A stretch of DNA of 64,000 bases from Arthrobacter sunyaminii (GTDB lineage: Bacteria; Actinomycetota; Actinomycetes; Actinomycetales; Micrococcaceae). Shown here in pieces: positions 23,855-31,587 of this stretch. The notes under the pieces are model-generated. The model saw nothing but the letters and a program-made list of their open reading frames with translations, was not told the origin of the DNA and made no database searches. The stretch's first letter is position 1, and every line of letters begins with the position of its first letter. A program made the translations under genes and the position numbers. The stretch is taken from assembly GCF_018866305.1 (NCBI RefSeq), contig NZ_CP076456.1, positions 3,596,001 through 3,660,000 on the forward strand, in the 5' to 3' direction.

Positions 23855-24094
23855 GTGCCAGCTGTCAGCGCACCGCACCACCCCTCAACCACCCGCTCCA
23901 AGCGGGTACGAAACATTCGCTCCATCCGCCGCGGAGATCATGTTGAAGTACGCAGCGGCGAACAGGTTTACTACCGCGGAGAAGTCCGTGAAACGGCTCC
24001 GGGTCTGGGCACCATCTGGATCCGCGGCGACGAAGAAGGAATCCGCACCGCAATCAGCGTTGAGGACTTCACCATTTGGAAGCTTCCGGCGTAG
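23855..24094 (+). CDS. Small basic beta-rich protein, first of a tandem paralogous pair
   Basis: 79 aa from GTG 23855 with AAGAGAG upstream. After a Ser/Arg-rich N-terminus it reads RVRNIRSIRRGDHVEV, YYRGEVRETAPGLGTIWIR and EDFTIWKLPA. The same framework recurs in the gene at 24184, so the two arose by duplication. The shape (short strands, RRGD turn, DUF2945-like feel) suggests a small SH3/TUDOR-like barrel; no family name is assigned. Confidence 0.75.
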   Translation: MPAVSAPHHPSTTRSKRVRNIRSIRRGDHVEVRSGEQVYYRGEVRETAPGLGTIWIRGDEEGIRTAISVEDFTIWKLPA

Positions 24095-24183
24095 CCCGAA
24101 TCTTCTCGTTGCCGCAGGGCTGTGGAAATATTCCGGTACCGGAAAACATCCGCACCGAATGAGCACCGCCGTGAGGAGCCGCC

Positions 24184-24414
24184 ATGTCCCGCTCTCCCAG
24201 TCACTACCGGGTCCGGGTGCGCAACCTCAATGATTTGCGGCGGGGGGATCAGGTGGAAGCCATGATTCGCAGCGTTGTCCATCACCGGGGAAAGGTGCTG
24301 GATCTGGCGCCGGGACTCGGCGCCGTTTGGATCCGGACTGATGCCGGGCGACGGGCCCTGATCCATACGGATGAATACAGGCTTTGGCAGGTGCTCCCTG
24401 CCGAAGCGGGATGA
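24184..24414 (+). CDS. Small beta-rich protein, second of a tandem paralogous pair
   Basis: 76 aa from ATG 24184 with GAGGAG 6 nt upstream. RVRNLNDLRRGDQVEA, HHRGKVLDLAPGLGAVWIR and DEYRLWQVLP align position by position with the 23855 product. The 89-nt spacer holds no other gene. Function unknown. Confidence 0.75.
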   Translation: MSRSPSHYRVRVRNLNDLRRGDQVEAMIRSVVHHRGKVLDLAPGLGAVWIRTDAGRRALIHTDEYRLWQVLPAEAG

Positions 24415-24437
24415 CCGCGGCGGGGACAGGCATGCGG

Positions 24438-25196
24438 CTAGCGGTCCATGAGCGCCCCGGCGCTGATATTCAAAGTTGCGGCCGTCATGCTTCCGGCTTT
24501 ATCCGAAGCGGCAAAGGCTGCAGCATTGCCCACCTCTTCCAGGGTTGCCGCGCGCCGCAGCAGGGTGGCGTCGACGATGCTGTTGGCAACGTCCTGCCTC
24601 CCTTCCATATCCGGCGGCAGCGACTCGGGGATGCCGCCGCTGCGCAGGGTCACAACGCGGATGCCGTGCGGCCCAAGCTCCACCGCGAGCTGGCGCCGCA
24701 TGGCTTCCATCGCCTCGAAGGCGGTGATCAGTCCGCCCAGCCAGAGGCCGGGCGAAGGGTTGCCTGAACCTCCGAAAGCCAGGATCACGCCGGAACGCTG
24801 CTGCATCATGTGCCGGGCAGCGGCGCGCGAGGTCAGAAACATGGTTTGCACCGCCGTGGACACCGGCCGCAGATAGTCCTCCACGTACATATCCACCATC
24901 GGCTTGCCCTGCACATCACCGTGTTGAATTACATTCATGGAGATGTCCAGACTCCCTGCCGTAGCCGCGACATCATTGGCGTGGTCATCCACCGCCTGCC
25001 CGTTGGTGGCATCCAGCAGCGCGGATTCCGCCAGCCCTCCGTTTGCCCGGATGTCCCGGGCCACCTTCTCCAGGGGTTCAAGGTGCCGGCCGGCCAGGAA
25101 AACGCGTGCCCCTTCCCTCGCGAAGGCCCGGGCCACCGCTCCCCCAATCGCTCCGCCTCCTCCGTAGATAACGGCATTCTTCTCGTTGAGCAGCAT
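24438..25196 (-). CDS. Atypical SDR family oxidoreductase
   Basis: 252 aa. ATG 25196 with AGAGG upstream; the longer frame is rejected. The cofactor region YGGGGAIGGAVARAFAREGA is good and LAGRHLEPLEKVARDI follows as usual. The classical YxxxK pair is missing: the segment where it should be reads GGLITAFEAMEAMRRQLA. A Ser in LAFGGSG is present. The C-terminus (AAAFAASDKAGSMTAATLNIS) is normal. It may bind NAD(P) without classical reductase chemistry, or belong to a divergent SDR branch. No operon partner. Confidence 0.85.
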   Translation of the reverse strand: MLLNEKNAVIYGGGGAIGGAVARAFAREGARVFLAGRHLEPLEKVARDIRANGGLAESALLDATNGQAVDDHANDVAATAGSLDISMNVIQHGDVQGKPMVDMYVEDYLRPVSTAVQTMFLTSRAAARHMMQQRSGVILAFGGSGNPSPGLWLGGLITAFEAMEAMRRQLAVELGPHGIRVVTLRSGGIPESLPPDMEGRQDVANSIVDATLLRRAATLEEVGNAAAFAASDKAGSMTAATLNISAGALMDR

Positions 25197-25213
25197 GGGA
25201 ACCTCTTCGGCTA

Positions 25214-25236
25214 GCTGTGGCTGTGGCTGTGGCTGT
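25214..25236. repeat. Hexanucleotide tandem repeat (GCTGTG) upstream of the SDR
   Basis: Three perfect GCTGTG units plus GCTGT, ending 18 nt before the SDR start codon on the other strand, where it reads as CACAGC units. It lies in the likely 5' leader, where length changes could alter expression. Confidence 0.85.
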
Positions 25237-25299
25237 CCATGATGGCACTGCCCCACCGGCATGGACAGGGGCCGGGCTGTTGCCCGGGCCCCTGTGCTG

Positions 25300-25584
25300 C
25301 TACCAGCGGACCTTTTTCTCCCTCCGCCCCTGTTTCCCGAAGCTGTGCGTGGGCTTATGGTCCTTGCCCAGGCTCTGCCACCCGGGGAGGGCGCTCTCGG
25401 TGTCTGTGCCGGGAACCGGCTTATCTCCGCCTTCGGCACCAAGCTTGGCTGCAGCTGCCGGGGCGATGTTCACTGTTGCCGTTACCGGCACCTCGGAGGT
25501 GACGGCAGACACGGACGTGAGGGAAGAGGCAGGGGCAGCTAGCCCCGGGAAAGGAGTGGACGGGTGTTTTTTGGATGTTGCCAT
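25300..25584 (-). CDS. Small hypothetical protein, 94 aa
   Basis: ATG 25584 has GGAG 8 nt upstream. The product starts MATSKKHPSTPFPG, has an Ala/Val/Thr-rich middle (SEVPVTATVNIAPAAAAKLGAEGG) and a strongly basic tail (GKQGRREKKVRW). It has no signal peptide or membrane segment. The region is otherwise empty between the SDR and putA, so a real small gene is plausible. Not recognised. Confidence 0.5.
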   Translation of the reverse strand: MATSKKHPSTPFPGLAAPASSLTSVSAVTSEVPVTATVNIAPAAAAKLGAEGGDKPVPGTDTESALPGWQSLGKDHKPTHSFGKQGRREKKVRW

Positions 25585-25772
25585 GGTTGATCTCCGGACT
25601 GTTTAAGTACCGGCCGGGAACTGCGCTGATGATGGCCGTCCTGCACTGACAGCATGGACCGCCTACCCGGACGATACGGGCGAATGGGGTCAGCGATGAG
25701 AGCGGGTGCTCGGAGCCGGTAATCCGGCCCGGAAGGTCCCTACTCGTAAATCAGTTCCATGGGCAAAACCTT

Positions 25773-25821
25773 AACAAGAAAAGACGGCACCGGGATAGAC
25801 CCGGTGCCGTCTTTTCTTGTT
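25773..25821. terminator. Very strong hairpin terminator of putA
   Basis: Perfect 22-bp stem (25773-25794 with 25800-25821) and a 5-nt loop. The lower stem is A/T-rich (AACAAGAAAAGA / TCTTTTCTTGTT), giving a U-tract in either direction. It lies 15 nt past the putA stop. Confidence 0.95.
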
Positions 25822-25835
25822 GCCGAATGTGCTGA

Positions 25836-28800
25836 CTAGATCAGGGCATCCGAGAGGTGGTTCGGCGTCCCGAAGCGGTGCGCGGTGATGCTCACGGCCT
25901 GCTCATGCAGGAACGGCAGCAGCTCAACGCGCCCGGCCTCGGTGACCGGGTTGGCGTAGACGGCCACGTCGGGCCGTCCCCCAAGGGCGGTGGCCAGTGC
26001 CGAGGCGCCGGAGCCGATCAGCCGGATCCGGGTCCCCTGCGCTGCGGGGTCAAACCCTGCAGCGGAAGCCAGCCATTCGGCGTCGTTCTCCTCCGCCACG
26101 GGGACTCCCTGTTCCGTCAGGACGGCCCGGAGCGCCAGCGGCAGTTCGACGCCGGTGGAGACCCGCAGCGCGGATCCGGCCAGCAGCCCGGCAGCGGCTA
26201 CGCGTACCAGGGCGTCGAGCGGCTCATTCTCGGACAGCCGGATGGTCACCGGCAGCGGCCGGTAGCGGAACACGTTGCGTTCCGCACTCAGCGCGGACAC
26301 GTCCTTGGCAGTGCCGAACTCCTTGGCCCACGCCGCGGCATCGCTGCTCAGCGCACGCTGCAGGAAGCCGGTGTCAGCAGCGAAGCTGCCGGACACAGCG
26401 GCGGCCAGGAGCTTGGCGGCACCCTGGTGGCTCACCGGGGCTCCGGTGCCGGAGGCCTGCGCGGGCTCCCACTGTCCCAGACCCATGAGGTAGTTGGGGC
26501 CGCCGGCCTTGGTTCCGGCGCCCACTGCGGACTTCTTCCAGCCGCCGAAGGGCTGGCGCTGGACGATGGCGCCGGTGATACCGCGGTTGATGTACAGGTT
26601 GCCCGCCGAGATGTTTTCCAGCCACAGGTCCATTTCCGCCGGATCCAGCGAGTGCAGGCCGGAGGTCAGCCCGTAGTCGATCTGGTTCTGCAGTGCGATG
26701 GCTTCTTCGAGGGTGTCAGCCGTCATCACGCCGAGGATGGGACCAAAGTACTCGGTGAGGTGGTACTCGGAACCGGGACGGACCCCGGTGCGCACGCCCG
26801 GGCTCCAGAGACGGCCGGAGTCATCGAGCTGCTTCGGTTCGATGAGCCAGGACTCGCCGTCGCCCAGCACGGTCAGTCCGCGCAGCAGCTTGCCTTCGGC
26901 GGGTTCAATGATCGGGCCCATCTGCGTCACAGCATCCACCGGATAGCCGACCTTGAGCGACTGCACCGCGTCCACCAGCTGGTTGCGGAAACGCGGGGAC
27001 TTGGCCACCGAGCCCACGAGGATCACGAGGGAAGCTGCCGAGCACTTCTGCCCGGCGTGGCCGAAGGCGGAGGAAACGACGTCGCGCGCGGCCAGGTCAA
27101 AGTCGGCGCTGGGCGTGACGATGATGGCGTTCTTGCCCGAGGTTTCCGCCAGCAGGGGCAGATCCGTGCGGAAGGACCGGAACAGCTCTGCCGTTTCATA
27201 GCCTCCGGTGAGGATGACCCGGTCCACGGAAGGATCCGAGATGAGCTGGCGGCCGAGTTCACGCTCGCCCAGCTGAACCATCTGCAGGACATCGCGGGGA
27301 ACGCCGGCTTCCCAGAGCGCTTCCACCATGACGGCTCCGCTGCGCGCGGACTGCCGGGCGGGCTTGATGATCACGGAAGAACCGGCCGCCAGGGCAGCCA
27401 GGGTGGAACCGGCCGGAATGGCTACCGGGAAGTTCCACGGCGGGGTGACCACCGTGAGGCGGGCCGGGACGAAGCGGGCGCCGTCGACCTTTTCCAGGTC
27501 CTTGGCCCGCTCCGCGTAGTAGTGCGCAAAGTCGATGGCTTCGGAGACCTCGGGATCGGACTGGTCCAGGGTCTTGCCGGTTTCGGCGGCCATGACTTCC
27601 ATCAGGTCCGCCCGGTGATCTTCGAGGACGGTTCCTGCGCGGTGCAGGATCTCGGCGCGGTCGGCGCCGCTGAGGGCGGCCCAGCCCTTGCTGGCAGAAA
27701 CCGCTGTCTCGATGACGGCGGAGAGCGCCTCTTCGTCGGCCACCTGGGCGTCGGCTACGGCAGCCTTGCCCAGGGGTGATCCCTCGATGCGGGTCAGGAT
27801 GGACCGGCCCCAGGCCTGGTTGGCCGGCAGCGACGGGTCAGTGTCCGGGGTGTTGGTAAAACCCGGATGGGCGTCGCCGGCTCCGGTGGAAGCATCCGGG
27901 CGCGGCTGGCTGCGGTCCTGGGTGCGGTTCGGGGCAGGAACCCGGTCATCCAGGTTTTCCAGCGAAGTGAGGAAGCGCAGCTTTTCGCGTTCAAAGAGGG
28001 CCTCGTTTTCGCTGAGCTCGAAGACCGCCGACATGAAGTTCTCGGAACTGGCGCCCTCTTCGAGGCGGCGGATCAGGTAGGCGATGGCGACGTCGAACTC
28101 CGCCGGGTGCACCACCGGCGTGTACAGCAGAAGCGAACCGACGTCGCGCTTGACCACCTCCGCCTGGCCTGTGGCCATGCCGAGCAGCATCTCGAATTCG
28201 ATGCCCTTGGTCACGCCGCGCTGCTGGGCAAGCAGCCAGGCGAACGCCACGTCGAACAGGTTGTGTCCGGCCACGCCGATGCGCACGTTGGCCACGCGGT
28301 CCGGCTGCAGGGCGTAGTTGATGACGCGCTTGTAGTTGGTGTCCGTTTCAGCCTTGGTGCCGCAGGTGGCCAGCGGCCAGTCATGCAGCGAGGACTCCAC
28401 CTGTTCCATGGGCAGGTTGGCGCCCTTGACCACGCGGACCTTGATGGGTGCGCCGCCGTCGGCCCGGCGGGCCGCAGCGAACTCCTGCAGCCGCATCATG
28501 GCGGAGAGGGCGTCCGGGAGGTATGCCTGCAGGACAATGCCGGCTTCCAGGTCCTTGAATTCGGGCATGGACATGAGCTTGGTGAAGACCGCCATGGTCA
28601 TCTCCAGGTCCTTGTACTCCTCCATGTCCAGGTTGATGAATTTCTTCTGCGCGGAGGACGCGGCCCGCCGGTAGAGCGGGGTGAGCTTTTCCACCACATG
28701 CTCCACGGCTTCGTCGAACGCCCAGTGCGAGTGCGGCGAGACGGTGGAGGACACCTTGATGGAGACGTAGTCGACGTCGTCGCGCGCCAGGAGTTCGTGG

Positions 28801-29312
28801 GTTCCCTCCAGGCGGCGGGCGGCTTCGCGTTCGCCGAGCACGGCTTCGCCCAGGAGGTTCATGTTGAGCCGGACGTCGTCCTTGCGGATGCCGGCAATCG
28901 CCTTGCCGAGGCGGGCGTCGGTGGCGTCCACGATCAGGTGGCCGACCATGCGGCGCAGTACCTTGCGGGCTACCGGAATGACAACGTGGGGCAGCACCGG
29001 CGCCATAACTCCGCCCAGACGGACGGCGGAGCGCATGTACCAGGGCAGGAAGCCCGGCACACGGGGTGCGAGGGCGGCCAGATTCCGGCCGGCCACGCGG
29101 AGGTCTTCGGGGCGGATGACGCCGTCAACGAACCCAACGGTGAAGTCCAGTCCGGCCGGATCTTTCAGCACGCCGGCAAGCTGTGCAGCGGACGCGTCCA
29201 CCGGGACGCTTGCCGCTTCGGCGAGCCAACGGCGGACAAGGGCCACCGCCTCATCAGCCAGGGCCTGTGGGGTGTCCGATCCCGCGGTGGTTTCGGTGAG
29301 GATGTTGCTCAT
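25836..29312 (-). CDS. putA: Bifunctional proline dehydrogenase / glutamate-semialdehyde dehydrogenase
   Basis: 1158 aa; oxidises proline to P5C (FAD) and then to glutamate (NAD+). The N-terminal PRODH barrel spans about residues 60-480 (VSIKVSSTVSPHSHWAFD, EFEMLLGMATGQAEVVKRD). The ALDH module covers about 510-1000 with TPPWNFPVAIPAGSTLAALAAG, catalytic Glu in LLAETSGKNA and catalytic Cys in FGHAGQKCSAAS. There is no N-terminal ribbon-helix-helix repressor domain, so control must come in trans, probably from the divergent LysR gene. The C-terminal part of about 150 residues resembles a degenerate ALDH-like dimerisation domain. Confidence 0.97.
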   Translation of the reverse strand: MSNILTETTAGSDTPQALADEAVALVRRWLAEAASVPVDASAAQLAGVLKDPAGLDFTVGFVDGVIRPEDLRVAGRNLAALAPRVPGFLPWYMRSAVRLGGVMAPVLPHVVIPVARKVLRRMVGHLIVDATDARLGKAIAGIRKDDVRLNMNLLGEAVLGEREAARRLEGTHELLARDDVDYVSIKVSSTVSPHSHWAFDEAVEHVVEKLTPLYRRAASSAQKKFINLDMEEYKDLEMTMAVFTKLMSMPEFKDLEAGIVLQAYLPDALSAMMRLQEFAAARRADGGAPIKVRVVKGANLPMEQVESSLHDWPLATCGTKAETDTNYKRVINYALQPDRVANVRIGVAGHNLFDVAFAWLLAQQRGVTKGIEFEMLLGMATGQAEVVKRDVGSLLLYTPVVHPAEFDVAIAYLIRRLEEGASSENFMSAVFELSENEALFEREKLRFLTSLENLDDRVPAPNRTQDRSQPRPDASTGAGDAHPGFTNTPDTDPSLPANQAWGRSILTRIEGSPLGKAAVADAQVADEEALSAVIETAVSASKGWAALSGADRAEILHRAGTVLEDHRADLMEVMAAETGKTLDQSDPEVSEAIDFAHYYAERAKDLEKVDGARFVPARLTVVTPPWNFPVAIPAGSTLAALAAGSSVIIKPARQSARSGAVMVEALWEAGVPRDVLQMVQLGERELGRQLISDPSVDRVILTGGYETAELFRSFRTDLPLLAETSGKNAIIVTPSADFDLAARDVVSSAFGHAGQKCSAASLVILVGSVAKSPRFRNQLVDAVQSLKVGYPVDAVTQMGPIIEPAEGKLLRGLTVLGDGESWLIEPKQLDDSGRLWSPGVRTGVRPGSEYHLTEYFGPILGVMTADTLEEAIALQNQIDYGLTSGLHSLDPAEMDLWLENISAGNLYINRGITGAIVQRQPFGGWKKSAVGAGTKAGGPNYLMGLGQWEPAQASGTGAPVSHQGAAKLLAAAVSGSFAADTGFLQRALSSDAAAWAKEFGTAKDVSALSAERNVFRYRPLPVTIRLSENEPLDALVRVAAAGLLAGSALRVSTGVELPLALRAVLTEQGVPVAEENDAEWLASAAGFDPAAQGTRIRLIGSGASALATALGGRPDVAVYANPVTEAGRVELLPFLHEQAVSITAHRFGTPNHLSDALI

Positions 29313-29438
29313 GCGGGCAGCTCATTTCAACGTGCAACTGATAGGTATTCCTCTAAGTATCCGCACTATTTCCCATTAGGCAAAGATGGGTTTTCTTACC
29401 GGTATAGATTAGATTTACTAATGAATTGAAAGGGGGAA

Positions 29439-30344
29439 ATGACCGTGCTCGATGTTCGCCGCATGATCCTTCTCCGGGAAGTCAAAGCCCGCGGAACCCT
29501 GGCCGCAGTGGCGGAAGCACTGAGCCTCAGCCCTTCCGCGGTATCCCAGCAGCTGGGCCAGCTGGAGAAGTCCGTGGGGGTGGAACTGCTTCGGAAAACC
29601 GGGCGGGGCGTGCAGCTGACACCGCAGGCTGAGATTCTGGTGGCCCATGCCTCCGACATCCTTGAATCGCTGGAGCGGGCCGAAGCGGATCTGGCTTCAT
29701 CGCTGACCTCGGTGACCGGATCCATTCGGATAGCGGTGTTCCAGTCAGCCGCTTTGGCCCTGCTGCCCGATGCCCTCCGCATCCTTCGCCGTGAGCATCC
29801 GGAACTGCGCGTGGAAATGGTTCAGCGTGAGCCCGAGACAGCACTGTACGAAACCTGGGCACGCGACTTTGACCTGGTGATCGCTGAACAGTATCCCGGA
29901 CACGCCGCCGTCCGGCATGCCCAACTGGACCGGGTGCACCTGACCTCGGATGCCATCCGCCTGGCCGTGCCGCCTGAGGGCCTACCGCCGGTGCAGTCCC
30001 TGGCGGACACCGCGGGGCTTCCGTGGGTGATGGAACCGCGGGGCGCGGCCTCCCGGCACTGGGCGGAGCAGATTTGCCGGCGGGCGGGATTTGAACCTGA
30101 TGTCCGTTTTGAGACGGCCGATCTGCAGGCCCAAATCCGGCTGATCGAGTCCGGAAACGCCGTGGCGCTGATGCCGGACCTGGTGTGGACCGGCCGGGAT
30201 CCCAGCGTCCACCTAATGGATTTGGACGGCAAGCCGCACCGAAGCATCTTCACGTCCGTCCGGCGGGCCGGCGCCAACCGGCCGGCGGTCCTGGCCTGCC
30301 GTGAGGTGCTCGAGCGCACTGCCCGCCAGGTGGCGGCGTCATAA
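29439..30344 (+). CDS. LysR family transcriptional regulator, divergent from putA
   Basis: 301 aa. N-terminal HTH (MILLREVKARGTLAAVAEAL, SPSAVSQQLGQLEKSVGVELL) and a LysR substrate-binding domain (SIRIAVFQSAALALLPDALR). AAAGGGGG lies just before the ATG. Only 126 nt of AT-rich DNA, with repeated TAGATTAGATTTACTAAT-like sequence, separates it from putA, the usual layout of a LysR activator and its target. Control of proline use is inferred. Confidence 0.93.
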   Translation: MTVLDVRRMILLREVKARGTLAAVAEALSLSPSAVSQQLGQLEKSVGVELLRKTGRGVQLTPQAEILVAHASDILESLERAEADLASSLTSVTGSIRIAVFQSAALALLPDALRILRREHPELRVEMVQREPETALYETWARDFDLVIAEQYPGHAAVRHAQLDRVHLTSDAIRLAVPPEGLPPVQSLADTAGLPWVMEPRGAASRHWAEQICRRAGFEPDVRFETADLQAQIRLIESGNAVALMPDLVWTGRDPSVHLMDLDGKPHRSIFTSVRRAGANRPAVLACREVLERTARQVAAS

Positions 30345-30361
30345 GTACGCCATAACACGAT

Positions 30362-30391
30362 GCGGGGTTCCGGCAACTGCCGGAACCCCGC
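30362..30391. terminator. Hairpin terminator between convergent genes
   Basis: GCGGGGTTCCGGC pairs with GCCGGAACCCCGC: 13 perfect pairs and an AACT loop, between the LysR and DUF2382 stop codons. Confidence 0.88.
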
Positions 30392-30412
30392 CCTCAAACG
30401 CTGCGCTTCAAA

Positions 30413-31387
30413 TTACCTGCTGCTGCCTGAGCTGCCCGAGCCGCCGGAACCGCTTTCCCCGGACGTGCCGCCGGAGTGCCCGGAACCGCCGTGGGAATCC
30501 GTGCCGGAGCTTCGACGGATACCGTCGTCCGTCTCGGTTTCAATCTGCTCCTTGCGGACTTCCTCTGACACGCTTTCCGTGTCCGTGACAGTTTCGGTAT
30601 CCATCCGGACCCGCTCCACCGGCACCGTCTTCTTGCTGACGACCGGCTCCTCGGCGTGAAGCGTCACTTCGTGCTCTTCTTCGCTGAGCTCCCGTCCGGC
30701 CATGGCGGAATCGACATTGGCATCCGTGATCGGTTCCGTCTCAATGCGGACCTCTTCATGGCTGACCGGAACCTCGGTGGTGACGGTCTCAGTGACGATG
30801 TACTTCCGCAGGCGCGCCTTGCCGGTCTCACGCGACCGGGTGCCCACGTCCAGCTGCTCTTCCGAGCGGGTCATGGCGTCATCAGTGGTGGGGCCAGAGG
30901 TATCGTGGCCCACAGTCGCGTCCGAGGACATGCCCGAGCGCGTCATGTCGCTGTCCTCCATGAAGTCCGACCGGTCGCCGCTCCGGGTTCCGACGCCGGA
31001 ATCCGTCATGGTGCCCGAATCCGTCATGGTGCCCGCGTCCATGGTGGAGACGTCGTCACTGCCGTCGTCGTAAGTAAATCCGTAGTACCGGTAGAGGGTC
31101 ACTTCCTCTTCGGGCGTGATGGATCCATCGGATTCGACCTGCGGGGAGTTCTTAACCTCGTCCTTGGAATAAGGAACCAGGACGTCCATGCCCTCCACCG
31201 TTGCTTCGCTGAGGGGCACAAAGGACTCGTTCGTTCCGAGAATTCCGGTGTTGACCGTGACCCAGGCGGGTTCATTGGTCTGGTCATCCAAATAGAACGT
31301 TCCAACGGCGCCAATCTTGTCACCGTTGGGTCCCAAGACGTTGCCGGACCCTGCCATGAGACCTTCAACTTGCTGGTTGCTGATCAT
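30413..31387 (-). CDS. PRC-barrel plus DUF2382 stress-response protein
   Basis: 324 aa. ATG 31387 with AAGGAG 7 nt before. An N-terminal PRC barrel (NVLGPNGDKIGAVGTFYLDD, PAWVTVNTGILG) is followed by an acidic linker rich in Met-Thr-Asp-Ser repeats (TMTDSGTMTDSGVG). The C-terminal DUF2382 domain has LRKYIVTETVTTEVPVSHEEVR and VVSKKTVPVERVRM. The Ser/Gly-rich tail (GGSGHSGGTSGESGSGG) is disordered. Such proteins are abundant in actinobacteria and linked to general stress; biochemistry unknown. Confidence 0.9.
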   Translation of the reverse strand: MISNQQVEGLMAGSGNVLGPNGDKIGAVGTFYLDDQTNEPAWVTVNTGILGTNESFVPLSEATVEGMDVLVPYSKDEVKNSPQVESDGSITPEEEVTLYRYYGFTYDDGSDDVSTMDAGTMTDSGTMTDSGVGTRSGDRSDFMEDSDMTRSGMSSDATVGHDTSGPTTDDAMTRSEEQLDVGTRSRETGKARLRKYIVTETVTTEVPVSHEEVRIETEPITDANVDSAMAGRELSEEEHEVTLHAEEPVVSKKTVPVERVRMDTETVTDTESVSEEVRKEQIETETDDGIRRSSGTDSHGGSGHSGGTSGESGSGGSGSSGSSR

Positions 31388-31587
31388 GCTGTTCTCCTTC
31401 AGCTGTGAAGCCATCGCCGTTGTACGGTCTGGTTTCACGTTTGGGCCGAGCCTGCAACAGGCATCGCGAAGATACCTGCGGGGGCCTTATTGGGCGGCTG
31501 TAGTATCAGGCAGACCTGAAATGCCAAGCCTGCTTACCATTCCAACCCAACGCCTTCGGAGCGTCAATAGGTAATCCGGAAGGGAGC

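Noticed and set aside
25857..29429. 640- and 520-codon ORFs opposite putA
   Set aside because: Antisense shadows; putA has complete domain evidence and these have none.
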